The notes: generated from the sequence alone by a model not told the origin. 6,131 bases of DNA from an uncultured Micrococcales bacterium (GCA_903915555.1 CAIWTL010000121.1:1-6131); one strand, 5' to 3'. Shown: positions 1 through 6,022, counted from the stretch's first letter. Made by a program: numbers and translations.

Positions 1-224
1 GAGCCCGACAGCATCAGGATGTGATGGTGTGCGCCGTGATGCGTATGTTCCGGGTTCTCGGCTCCGGCGTCGATCTGCATGAGACCCAGCACGGTGGTGC
101 CCGACTGCCACAGCACTTTGTGACGCACCCCCGGGGCCGTCCCGTGGGCGATCCATTCGATCGCCTCGATGTCCTGGGGGGAATCGACGATCAGGCGACC
201 CAGGTCGTTGCGTTCCATTGCCAT
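1..224 (-). CDS. Cupin-domain protein, N-terminal part (runs off the left edge)
   Basis: The minus strand is open from an ATG at 224 to the window edge, giving 74 residues with no stop. A purine-rich Shine-Dalgarno run (GGAGGAGGAG) lies directly upstream. A second in-frame ATG at 218 has better spacing to it and may be the true start. Residues 54-74 match the first conserved cupin motif, G-x5-H-x-H-x4-E-x6-G: G54, then H60-T-H62, and G74. The motif's usual Glu is a His (H67), inside a histidine-rich stretch, HTHHGAHHH. The family is a small beta-barrel that often binds a metal through these histidines, and includes anti-sigma-type sensors, dioxygenases and isomerases. Which of these this is cannot be told from the fragment. 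There is no signal peptide, so it is probably cytosolic. It diverges from the MgtE-like gene across 135 bases. I am fairly sure of the gene and fold, not of the function. Confidence 0.8.
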   Translation of the reverse strand, partial: MAMERNDLGRLIVDSPQDIEAIEWIAHGTAPGVRHKVLWQSGTTVLGLMQIDAGAENPEHTHHGAHHHILMLSG

Positions 225-234
225 CTCCTCCTCC
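225..234 (-). promoter_or_regulatory. Ribosome binding site of the cupin gene
   Basis: On the minus strand this reads GGAGGAGGAG, an excellent match to the anti-Shine-Dalgarno sequence. An AGGAGG core lies about 2 bases from the ATG at 224 and about 8 bases from the in-frame ATG at 218. The spacing therefore slightly favours the downstream ATG. It supports a real gene at this edge, which is otherwise only a fragment. Confidence 0.75.
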
Positions 235-359
235 GTGGATGTCCCTCGTGACGTCTCCACGCTATTCCTCCGCGGGCCCCGTACGCGCGGGTGACGGACT
301 GAGATCTTCGACGCACACGGTGGCTCCCTGACGCGGTACTCCACCCCCACACTGGACAC

Positions 360-1310
360 ATGAGCAGTGAATCCGTCATGTCGCTGGCGACGCGATCGGT
401 GCCCCGGGCCGAACCGGAGGATCTCGTCGGGGAGGTGCGCAGGCGGATGGCCGGCCGACGGTTCGAGACCGTCGCCGACATCCCGGTCATCGACGCCGGG
501 AGTGTGGTGGGGCTGGTTCCCGTGGAGCGCGTACTCGCCTCCCCTGCCGATGTCCCGGTGAGCGACCTCATGGATCACGACCCGCCGACCGTGTCGCCGG
601 GCGTCGACCAGGAGGTGGCTGCATGGGTGATGGTGTCGCACGGGGAGTCCAGTCTCCTGGTGGTCGACAAGGACCGGCGATTCCACGGGATCGTGCCTCC
701 CCGACGCATCATGCAGGTCCTGCTGCTGGAGCACGAGGAGGACCTGTCCCGGCTGGCCGGTGTCGTGCACGACACCGAGGCGGTGCGGTCCCGCACGGTG
801 GAGTCGGTGGGCCGCCGGGTCCGCCACCGACTGCCCTGGTTGCTCGTGGGCCTGGCGGGGGCGATGGTCGCCGCGGTCGTCGTGGGGACCTTCGAGGAGT
901 CGATCAGCCGCCAGGTCCTCCTGGCGTTCTTCCTCCCGGGCGTGGTCTATATGGCGGACGCGGTGGGCACCCAGACCGAGACCGTCGTGGTGCGGGGACT
1001 CTCCGTGGGGGTGCCCGTGGGACGGGTGGCGCGCCGGGAGACCTGGACCGGTCTGATCATCGGCCTCATCATCGCCCTGCTGTTCGTCCCCTTGGGAACC
1101 CTGGTGTTCGGCGAGTTCCGCGTGATGGTCGCCATCGGCCTGGCGATGTTCCTGTCCTGCGCCATCGCGTCGGTGGTGGCGATGGCGCTGCCCTATCTCC
1201 TCGCGCGGCTCGGTCGGGACCCGGCGTACGGGTCGGGGCCCCTCGCCACGGTGATCCAGGACGTCCTGACCATCGCCTGCTACGGCGTCATCGTCACGAT
1301 GCTCCTGTGA
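360..1310 (+). CDS. MgtE-type magnesium/divalent-cation transporter lacking the N-terminal domain
   Basis: The product (316 aa) is an inner-membrane channel-like transporter of the MgtE/SLC41 type, which admits Mg2+ and sometimes other divalent cations. Residues 1-125 look like two CBS domains, the first degenerate, ending in a typical MgtE linker (EHEEDLSRLAGV, 124-135). About five membrane helices follow at roughly 158-177, 187-203, 230-250, 255-279 and 294-316. Residues 193-214 match the MgtE pore region, with D200 and the G-x-Q motif GTQTETVVVRGLS. DPAYGSGPLATVIQD (287-301) matches the conserved DPAxxSGP...D segment and ends in an acidic residue (D301). Family members are usually about 450 aa with an N-terminal superhelical MgtE_N domain, which is absent here. 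An in-frame TGA at 300-302, with no start before 360, rules out a longer protein. No clear Shine-Dalgarno precedes the ATG; M7 (378) is an alternative start. The 3' end overlaps the convergent dipeptidase gene by 17 bases. Confidence 0.88.
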   Translation: MSSESVMSLATRSVPRAEPEDLVGEVRRRMAGRRFETVADIPVIDAGSVVGLVPVERVLASPADVPVSDLMDHDPPTVSPGVDQEVAAWVMVSHGESSLLVVDKDRRFHGIVPPRRIMQVLLLEHEEDLSRLAGVVHDTEAVRSRTVESVGRRVRHRLPWLLVGLAGAMVAAVVVGTFEESISRQVLLAFFLPGVVYMADAVGTQTETVVVRGLSVGVPVGRVARRETWTGLIIGLIIALLFVPLGTLVFGEFRVMVAIGLAMFLSCAIASVVAMALPYLLARLGRDPAYGSGPLATVIQDVLTIACYGVIVTMLL

Positions 1311-2040
1311 CCGGCGCCGCTCCCGTCGCGGGTGGAGCGCCGTGCCCGAACAGCGGGCGGCTCCCCTCGACGGCCGCCCACCACCGGGTGCCGTACTCCC
1401 AGTGCCACCACTCCTGGGGGAGGACGACGAAACCGCACGCGCTCAGCACCGACGCCAAGAGCCGTCGTAGGTCACGGGCCGGCAGCGGGCCATCCGGCTC
1501 GAGTGCCGCAGCGGCCGCCTCGGGGACGAACGCGTCGAATCGCGTCCCCAACGCCAGAGGTTCGTTCCGCCAGGTCAGGGTGAGGTCGACGGTGCCCCCG
1601 GTCGCGTGTGGTGGGCAGCGGCGTGGGTCGGGGTCGGGTTCCGCCACGAAGTCCGGTGGTAGGGAGGTGTCCTGGTAGACCGTGTCGTGGAGACACTGCT
1701 GCAATCGCGGATCCCGCCAGGCATCCCAGATGGCGAGACCGAATCCGTCCGGCAGCCGGGACACCGCATCCCCCAGCCGGTTCGCGGCCTCGGGGCGCAG
1801 CCACGCCGTGGGACCGGAATACGGCCACCCCTCGTGCCAATAGGCCGCCAGGTTCCGGATCCTCGGATGGGCAACCACCTCGAGGTCGCCCGGTGACGGC
1901 GGAGGCGAGTCCGGCAGCCGGGCGGTGGAGGCCGCCCGCACCGGAGGCAGGTCGACCGCCCAGTCACCCACGAGCCCGCTGTGGGGCTGCCGACTCGCCC
2001 AGTCGTAGGTGGGCAGCGGTCCGGGGCGCAGGACGGTCAC
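1294..2040 (-). CDS. VanX/DdpX-like D-Ala-D-Ala dipeptidase homologue (peptidase M15D)
   Basis: The 248 aa product resembles zinc D-Ala-D-Ala dipeptidases, which hydrolyse the free dipeptide in the cytoplasm. The zinc and catalytic signature is complete: H145-x6-D152 (PPHATGGTVDLTL) and E210-x2-H213 (QEWWHWEYG). D152 and E210 are 58 residues apart, the same as D123 to E181 in VanX as I recall its numbering. R109 in WDAWRDPR corresponds to VanX R71, the transition-state arginine. No signal peptide is visible, so it is probably cytosolic. The usual Ser two residues before the first zinc His is Pro143, and the tail (235-248) is a low-complexity Ala/Pro/Thr/Gly stretch. The GTG start at 2040 is the most upstream one available and has a weak ribosome site. 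It is the last gene of the minus-strand cluster, 31 bases after the propeller gene, and probably depends on read-through. The M15 family is secure. D-Ala-D-Ala as the actual substrate is inferred. Confidence 0.85.
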   Translation of the reverse strand: MTVLRPGPLPTYDWASRQPHSGLVGDWAVDLPPVRAASTARLPDSPPPSPGDLEVVAHPRIRNLAAYWHEGWPYSGPTAWLRPEAANRLGDAVSRLPDGFGLAIWDAWRDPRLQQCLHDTVYQDTSLPPDFVAEPDPDPRRCPPHATGGTVDLTLTWRNEPLALGTRFDAFVPEAAAAALEPDGPLPARDLRRLLASVLSACGFVVLPQEWWHWEYGTRWWAAVEGSRPLFGHGAPPATGAAPVTGAS

Positions 2041-2071
2041 TCGCCCAGGGTGCCAGTCACCGCAGTCCGAG

Positions 2072-3925
2072 TCAGCCGTTGCGGAGCCGCACGATTCCGT
2101 TCACCGTCCCGACGAGCAGATCACCCGCCGGACTGAGGGCAGTGGAGGCGTAGTGGTTGTTGTAGGGGATCCCGGTCCCGGCCAGGCGGCGCCAGGCGAT
2201 GTCTCCTGTGTCCAGGTCGATGCCGGTGAAGTACCAGGCGTCCACACCGCGCCAGTCGGGGGCCTTCGTGTAGGTCAGGACCTGGTTGCCCGGCAACGTC
2301 GCCTTCGACACCAGTGACGGGATCACCACCGTGTCGTTCGTCCACCTCTCCCGGCAGCTGCCGTTGCGGGGGTCGACGTCGATCGCGCTGAGGCCGGGAG
2401 TCGTGGAATGGCCGCCCGCTGTCGACGTGATCGGTGGTCGGTATCCGTAGTTGTTCTCGACGACGATCCGGGTCCCCGCCGCGATCAATGAGTTCTCGTT
2501 GGCTCCGGACTGCGCCCCGAAGACCGGTTGACGACAGGTGATCGAACCGGTCGCGGTGTCGAGGACGACGACGTTCATCCGCGGGTCCGCATTGTCGCTG
2601 AGGGCGACGTAACGCCCTGCTGCGAAGACGGTCGGAGTGGTCCCCGACGCCTTGGAGGTCTGGCCGGGTTTGTGGCGCTCGCCCGCGTCGTAGGCCGTGC
2701 GCCAGACGACGGTGGGCGTCCACGCCTCCTCGGTCAGTCGGTACACCGCCTCGCCGGTGACCACGTACACGCCGTCCCGGGCGACCGCGAAGGAGTTCTC
2801 GATGGATTCACCCCCCAGGTTTATGGCCCGCGGCTGCTCGCCGTCGCGCACGACTCCCACGGTGCCCTTGCTGCCGACGTACCAGTAGCCGTTGCGCCAC
2901 CCGGGCATGACCGAGGTGACCTTCTCGTCCGGGCGCAGGGTCGGGCCGACAGGGATGTCGAGGAGGGGCTCGATACCCGCGCGCGTCCCCAGGACCCGGA
3001 TCACGCCGTTGGCTGCGGGAAACACGATCCGGTCCTGGGAGTCCAGGACGAAGTAGCCGCCCCCGGAGAAATCGGTCAGATCGGGGGTCCGCGAACCGAC
3101 GACCTCCTGGTGGACGACAGACAGGTTGTCGGCGTCGATGACGTAGGCGATCACAGCGGTCAACGACGAACACAGGGTCACGATGCGTCCTGCGGAGTCG
3201 AAGGCGATCGTGGCGCAGTCGCCACCCGTGAACACCGAGTCCACCGGACCCGACACATCGGCGGGCCCCGTGAGACGCGGGTAGGAGTCGGTGGCCCATG
3301 AGTCGTTGTGGATGCTGTTGAACGGGTTCGCAGCCAGCCCGGGGTTCTGGGGGAGGGGTCTGCCCGCCGAGCCGGCCGGGGGAGACGCCCCTTCGCCAGG
3401 GGAGGCGAGGAGGGCGGCCGGCCCGCTCGGGAGCGCACGGTCCCCGGCCCCCACCGCCGCGGCCAGCACAATTCCCGCGGTGAACGCGGCGAGCCACCAC
3501 CACCGCCGTACCCCGTGGGGCGACCCGTCCGGTCGGCCTGCGGCGATGACGCCGACCAGACACGCCCCCGTGAGGACCACGAGGACTGCGAGCAGGAGAG
3601 GGCCTCCGGGCAGCACGTCCACCGAGGTGAGCGGTACCAGGAACGGCACGAGGGCGAATGCCAGCACCGCCGGCTGGAGCAGCAGGGCCCCCACGCCACG
3701 AGCCGCATGCCACACCCCCCACGCCGCGAGCACAAGAAGGACACCGGCGAGTGGAGTGAGGGCCTGGGCGACTCCTTGTCCCATGACGTCGCCGACCGGT
3801 ACGTAGGCGATTGCCTTCCCGATCGTCTGGGACCCGATGACGTAGCCGTCGATCGCCGAGACGGGAGTCGTGATCGCCACAGCCTCGATCACCAGCAGCA
3901 CTGCCGTGAGTCGCCGCAACGTCAT
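2072..3925 (-). CDS. Membrane-anchored beta-propeller (PQQ/WD40-like) protein of unknown function
   Basis: I do not recognise a named family for this 617 aa protein. The first 160 residues are membrane-rich, with segments at about 5-23, 55-75, 81-99, 108-129 and 142-159. A Pro/Gly/Ala/Ser linker follows (about 164-200), then a 400-residue all-beta part. That part has recurring propeller-like blades: short strands with DxxGRI, DSQDRI, ARDGVYVV, DTATGSI, DLDTGDIAWRRL and SPAGDLLVGT. These resemble PQQ-type propeller repeats, in which a strand ends in a D-x-x-T/N-G turn followed by a Trp strand. The blade region begins with a distinctive NSIHNDSWATDSY (203-215). Cysteines C237, C252, C464 and C524 could form disulfides if the domain lies outside the membrane. 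The ATG at 3925 overlaps the TetR stop (ATGA), so translation is probably coupled. A ligand-sensing, scaffolding or surface role is possible; no catalytic motif is evident. The TetR protein may regulate it. Confidence 0.8.
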   Translation of the reverse strand: MTLRRLTAVLLVIEAVAITTPVSAIDGYVIGSQTIGKAIAYVPVGDVMGQGVAQALTPLAGVLLVLAAWGVWHAARGVGALLLQPAVLAFALVPFLVPLTSVDVLPGGPLLLAVLVVLTGACLVGVIAAGRPDGSPHGVRRWWWLAAFTAGIVLAAAVGAGDRALPSGPAALLASPGEGASPPAGSAGRPLPQNPGLAANPFNSIHNDSWATDSYPRLTGPADVSGPVDSVFTGGDCATIAFDSAGRIVTLCSSLTAVIAYVIDADNLSVVHQEVVGSRTPDLTDFSGGGYFVLDSQDRIVFPAANGVIRVLGTRAGIEPLLDIPVGPTLRPDEKVTSVMPGWRNGYWYVGSKGTVGVVRDGEQPRAINLGGESIENSFAVARDGVYVVTGEAVYRLTEEAWTPTVVWRTAYDAGERHKPGQTSKASGTTPTVFAAGRYVALSDNADPRMNVVVLDTATGSITCRQPVFGAQSGANENSLIAAGTRIVVENNYGYRPPITSTAGGHSTTPGLSAIDVDPRNGSCRERWTNDTVVIPSLVSKATLPGNQVLTYTKAPDWRGVDAWYFTGIDLDTGDIAWRRLAGTGIPYNNHYASTALSPAGDLLVGTVNGIVRLRNG

Positions 3926-4452
3926 GGTGTCCCCAGGAACAGGGGTCGCAGCAATCCGGACACCGCGTCGACGAACTCGTCGTCGGACATGGACGCGGAC
4001 AGGAGGTGGGAGACGGTGAGGCGCAGCGCCACCTCACAGGCCCACGGCGCGCCCGGACGGTCGATCAGGTCGGCGAGGTCGGCGGAGATGGGCGGCAGCA
4101 CGCTGCCCGAGCGGGTGGTGATGTACGGCAGCAGCCCCGTCGCGTCGTCGGTCAACGCAGCCACGACGATGGGGTCGTGGCGCGCCTCCCGGAGCGCCCA
4201 CCGCATGGCTGCAGCGATGGCGTGTGTCGGATCCGCCTCACGGCTCGCCGCGGCGAGGGTGCCGTCCCTGAACCGGACCGCTGTCTCGATGGCGACTGCA
4301 GTCGCCAGACCCTCGCGGCTGCCGTACTCGTTGTAGAGGGTCTGCCGCGAGACGCCGGCGGCCGCCGCCACGTCCGCCATCGAGGCCGTGGCCCAGGCTC
4401 CGGAGAGCATCATCGCCCGCGCCTGCCGGCGGAGATCGTCCCGAGCGACCAT
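3922..4452 (-). CDS. TetR/AcrR-family transcriptional regulator
   Basis: The product (176 aa) is a small dimeric DNA-binding regulator. The N-terminal helix-turn-helix spans about residues 22-48: SMADVAAAAGVSRQTLYNEYG (24-44), with the family's G-V-S recognition-helix entry and the Y-x-x-Y/F ending. The C-terminal part is helical and would be the ligand-binding and dimer domain. It has a Leu-Pro segment around LLPYITTRSGS with no identifiable effector signature. At 176 aa it is at the short end for the family (typically 190-210). The ATG at 4452 lies 8 bases after the hydrolase stop, and its TGA overlaps the propeller ATG. It therefore sits inside the transcription unit, and TetR proteins commonly control the genes around them. 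Its operator was not identified, and no convincing palindrome was seen near it. Ligand and targets are unknown. Confidence 0.9.
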   Translation of the reverse strand: MVARDDLRRQARAMMLSGAWATASMADVAAAAGVSRQTLYNEYGSREGLATAVAIETAVRFRDGTLAAASREADPTHAIAAAMRWALREARHDPIVVAALTDDATGLLPYITTRSGSVLPPISADLADLIDRPGAPWACEVALRLTVSHLLSASMSDDEFVDAVSGLLRPLFLGTP

Positions 4453-4460
4453 GGCGTGAC

Positions 4461-5174
4461 CTAGCGGTCCAGGGCCCGGGAGGAGGCTGTGTCCACCGTG
4501 CGCCAGATGAGGGCACGCACTTCCCGCGAGTTCATCTCACCCAGGTGTGTGACGCGCGCGTCGATGTGATCGTCGATGCCCAACTCGGGGAAGGTGGCGA
4601 GATGACGGCGGTACTCGTTCTCCGTGGCGATGAGGACGTTGGAGACACCCGGGATGTCTATGTGTGCCGCGGTATAGGGCTGGATGACGATCTCGCGGGT
4701 GCTGTAGATGTTGGTCACCCTGTCGGCGATGATCGGGAGGTCGTCGTGGAGCCGATTGAGGAATGCGGAGCCCTCCGCCATGTCGGTCAGCGCGGGGGCC
4801 AGCGTCCGGTCGCCGCGGCTCACCAGACGGGCCACCCGCGCCGCGCTGCGGGAGCCGTGCCAGGGCGCCCCCACGCTGACGACGTGCTGGACCTGGTCGG
4901 GATGATCCACCGCGTACCGGAGGCTCGCTATCGCACCCTGTGAGTGCCCCACCAGAACGATGGGTGAGTCCGGATCGGCCCCCTGGGCCACGAGCCCCGA
5001 CCGGATGTCCTTACCGAGGGGCGCCTGGGAACGGTGGAGCGGAAGGGTGAGGCCGAACTGGGCCAGGGTGATGAGGAAGGCGTTGGGATGTCGCCGCAAG
5101 ACACCCCGCATCATCAGTGTGGCGGCCAGACCCCGGATGGCCGTTCCGGCCACGATGGGAACTGCGAGGGTCAC
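4461..5174 (-). CDS. Alpha/beta hydrolase, lipase/esterase-like
   Basis: The start is a GTG at 5174, giving 237 aa. It overlaps the response-regulator stop by four bases (GTGA). A longer in-frame reading exists upstream but lies wholly inside the regulator gene, and its arginine-rich translation looks like out-of-frame sequence. From the GTG the protein begins directly with the first strand (TLAVPIVAG). The nucleophile elbow is G76-H-S78-Q-G80, followed by GAPWHGS, both typical of bacterial lipases. The catalytic His is probably H210 (RVTHLGEM). The acid position aligns with E161 in STREIVIQP, where lipases usually have Asp (as in tDeiVqP). No signal peptide or membrane helix is clear, so it is probably cytosolic or loosely membrane-associated. 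Substrate is unknown; an acyl ester or lipid is the general expectation. The TetR gene follows 8 bases downstream, and the unit looks operonic. Confidence 0.85.
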   Translation of the reverse strand: MTLAVPIVAGTAIRGLAATLMMRGVLRRHPNAFLITLAQFGLTLPLHRSQAPLGKDIRSGLVAQGADPDSPIVLVGHSQGAIASLRYAVDHPDQVQHVVSVGAPWHGSRSAARVARLVSRGDRTLAPALTDMAEGSAFLNRLHDDLPIIADRVTNIYSTREIVIQPYTAAHIDIPGVSNVLIATENEYRRHLATFPELGIDDHIDARVTHLGEMNSREVRALIWRTVDTASSRALDR

Positions 5175-5866
5175 TCGGCGGGGTCCTCGGGCAGTTCGAA
5201 GCGGAAGCCGACGCCGCGGACGGTCCTGATGAAACGTGGCTCCCCGCCGCTCTCGCCCAACTTCTTGCGGAGGTTCGCCATGTGGACGTCGACCGCGTGA
5301 CTGTCGCCGTACCACTCACCGCCCCAGACCGAGTCGAGCAACTGGACCCGGGTGAAGGAGCGGCGTGGGGCCGAGGACAGGCGCTCGAGCAGTTCGTACT
5401 CGATCCTCGTCAACGGCACCGGTTCGTCCCCGAGAGTGACCTCCCGGGCGCCGGTGTCGATCGTGAGGTCCGAGAACCGGCGGATGTCGGGGTCCGGCTG
5501 CTGGCGGGGCCGCCGCCGCATGGCGGCGATCCGGGCGGCCAGTTCCCGGGCCGAGAAGGGTTTGGTGACGTAGTCGTCGGCGCCGACCGTGAGGCCGACG
5601 ACGCGGTCGATCTCGTCGGTGCGCGACGTCACCATGATCACGTAAGCATCGGAGAACTCCCGCAGTCTGCGACAGACCTCGAATCCGTCGATACCCGGCA
5701 GCATCACATCGAGCAGGACGAGTTCCGGCTCCACATCACGAGCCACGGTGACAGCGGTCTCGCCGTCGGTGGCCTCGACCACGTCGTAGCCCTCGCGCGT
5801 CAGGAGGTTGCCGCCGAGCAGCGCGAACTCGGCGGTGTCCTCGACCAACAGGGCCTTGGGTTTCAT
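5171..5866 (-). CDS. OmpR/PhoB-family response regulator (orphan in this window)
   Basis: The product (231 aa) is a two-component transcription regulator. The receiver domain (about 3-115) has all expected residues: acidic pair E9-D10, phosphoacceptor D53 (LLDVMLPG), T80, Y99 and K102 (VTKPF). A winged-helix C-terminal DNA-binding domain (about 130-226) follows, with PLTRIEYELLERL, RVQLLDSVWG, VDVHMANLRKKLG and a closing wing RFIRTVRGVGFRFE. I chose the ATG at 5866 because MKPKALLVEDTAEF is the family's normal beginning. An upstream GTG at 5902 and TTG at 5875 are possible but add only non-conserved residues. There is no good ribosome site, but a TACTTT -10-like box seven bases upstream is compatible with leaderless initiation. 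No histidine kinase is adjacent. It heads the minus-strand cluster, overlapping the hydrolase by four bases. Confidence 0.93.
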   Translation of the reverse strand: MKPKALLVEDTAEFALLGGNLLTREGYDVVEATDGETAVTVARDVEPELVLLDVMLPGIDGFEVCRRLREFSDAYVIMVTSRTDEIDRVVGLTVGADDYVTKPFSARELAARIAAMRRRPRQQPDPDIRRFSDLTIDTGAREVTLGDEPVPLTRIEYELLERLSSAPRRSFTRVQLLDSVWGGEWYGDSHAVDVHMANLRKKLGESGGEPRFIRTVRGVGFRFELPEDPAE

Positions 5867-5873
5867 CGCTGCC

Positions 5874-5879
5874 AAAGTA
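5874..5879 (-). promoter_or_regulatory. Candidate -10 box for the response-regulator operon (TACTTT)
   Basis: On the minus strand this reads TACTTT, fitting the actinobacterial TANNNT -10 consensus. It ends 7 bases before the regulator ATG, so transcription would start at or one base before the A of ATG. That implies a leaderless transcript, which is common in actinobacteria, and would explain the lack of a ribosome site. No good -35 match is visible; GTGGAT at 17-base spacing is poor. This is inferred from sequence only. Confidence 0.35.
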
Positions 5880-5880
5880 G

Positions 5881-5896
5881 CGGACGGAGCGGTCCG
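5881..5896. repeat. Inverted repeat CGGAC-N6-GTCCG upstream of the response regulator
   Basis: Perfect 5-base arms (5881-5885 and 5892-5896) are separated by six bases. They sit in the spacer just upstream of the candidate -10 box, where a repressor would block polymerase. Short GC-rich repeats arise easily by chance in this genome. An operator for the cluster's TetR protein is possible but only inferred. Confidence 0.3.
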
Positions 5897-5936
5897 ATCC
5901 ACACCTCTGTGCCCACTTGCGGCTCGGTCACGACAC

Positions 5937-5964
5937 CCGGTGGCGCTTTTCGTCGCGCCGGTGG
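5937..5964. repeat. Direct repeat CCGGTGG x2 at 21-base pitch in the divergent promoter region
   Basis: CCGGTGG occurs at 5937-5943 and again at 5958-5964, a pitch of 21 bases or about two helical turns. Between them GGCGC (5942-5946) and GCGCC (5955-5959) form a short inverted repeat. OmpR-type regulators bind direct repeats on one DNA face, usually at 10-11-base pitch, so this is at best suggestive. A third CCGGTGG at 6040-6046 lies inside the lipoprotein gene and is probably incidental. Confidence 0.25.
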
Positions 5965-5972
5965 GACGCGGT

Positions 5973-5978
5973 TATCCT
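5973..5978 (+). promoter_or_regulatory. Candidate -10 box for the lipoprotein gene (TATCCT)
   Basis: The hexamer fits TANNNT and would place transcription start near 5985, about 38 bases before the GTG at 6023. No clear -35 element is seen at 17-19 bases. It is within the 156-base region shared with the divergent response-regulator operon. Confidence 0.3.
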
Positions 5979-6009
5979 TCCGGGAGCCCCTCGTGGCGGG
6001 GTGTTCTGC

Positions 6010-6015
6010 AGGAGG
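6010..6015 (+). promoter_or_regulatory. Ribosome binding site deciding the lipoprotein start
   Basis: AGGAGG, seven bases before the GTG at 6023. An in-frame GTG at 6017 is only one base from this element, too close to use, so 6023 is preferred. Confidence 0.8.
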
Positions 6016-6022
6016 AGTGTTC

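Noticed and set aside
259..264. TAGCGT on the minus strand as a -10 box for the cupin gene
   Set aside because: It fits TANNNT and is suitably placed, but there is no -35 match and the consensus is too loose to call.
191..571. Minus-strand open frame of 126 codons covering the cupin/transporter gap
   Set aside because: Ser/Arg/Thr-rich with no motif. It overlaps the cupin frame, which has a strong ribosome site and a conserved motif.
623..1678. Long plus-strand open frame (351 codons) overlapping the transporter and dipeptidase
   Set aside because: The product is low-complexity Gly/Arg/Pro/Ala, typical of the wrong frame in high-GC DNA. It also overlaps two well-supported genes.
2049..2061. 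Short inverted repeat GGTG-N5-CACC between the propeller and dipeptidase genes
   Set aside because: Four-base arms without a T tract are too weak for a terminator and easily occur by chance.
2808..4037. Long minus-strand open frame (409 codons) alternative to the propeller gene
   Set aside because: Arg/Gly/Pro-rich translation with no domain, whereas the chosen frame has membrane segments and propeller repeats.
3308..4336. Plus-strand open frame (342 codons) opposite the propeller and TetR genes
   Set aside because: Low-complexity shadow with no recognisable motif; the opposite strand carries clear protein families.
5175..5315. A 47-residue N-terminal extension of the hydrolase starting at 5315
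   Set aside because: It lies wholly inside the response-regulator gene in another frame, is rich in Arg and Pro like frame-shadow translations, and the GTGA overlap gives a natural start at 5174.
5987..6001. CCCC-N7-GGGG hairpin in the lipoprotein leader
   Set aside because: Four-base arms only, and it does not sequester the ribosome site, so no riboswitch or attenuator can be claimed.
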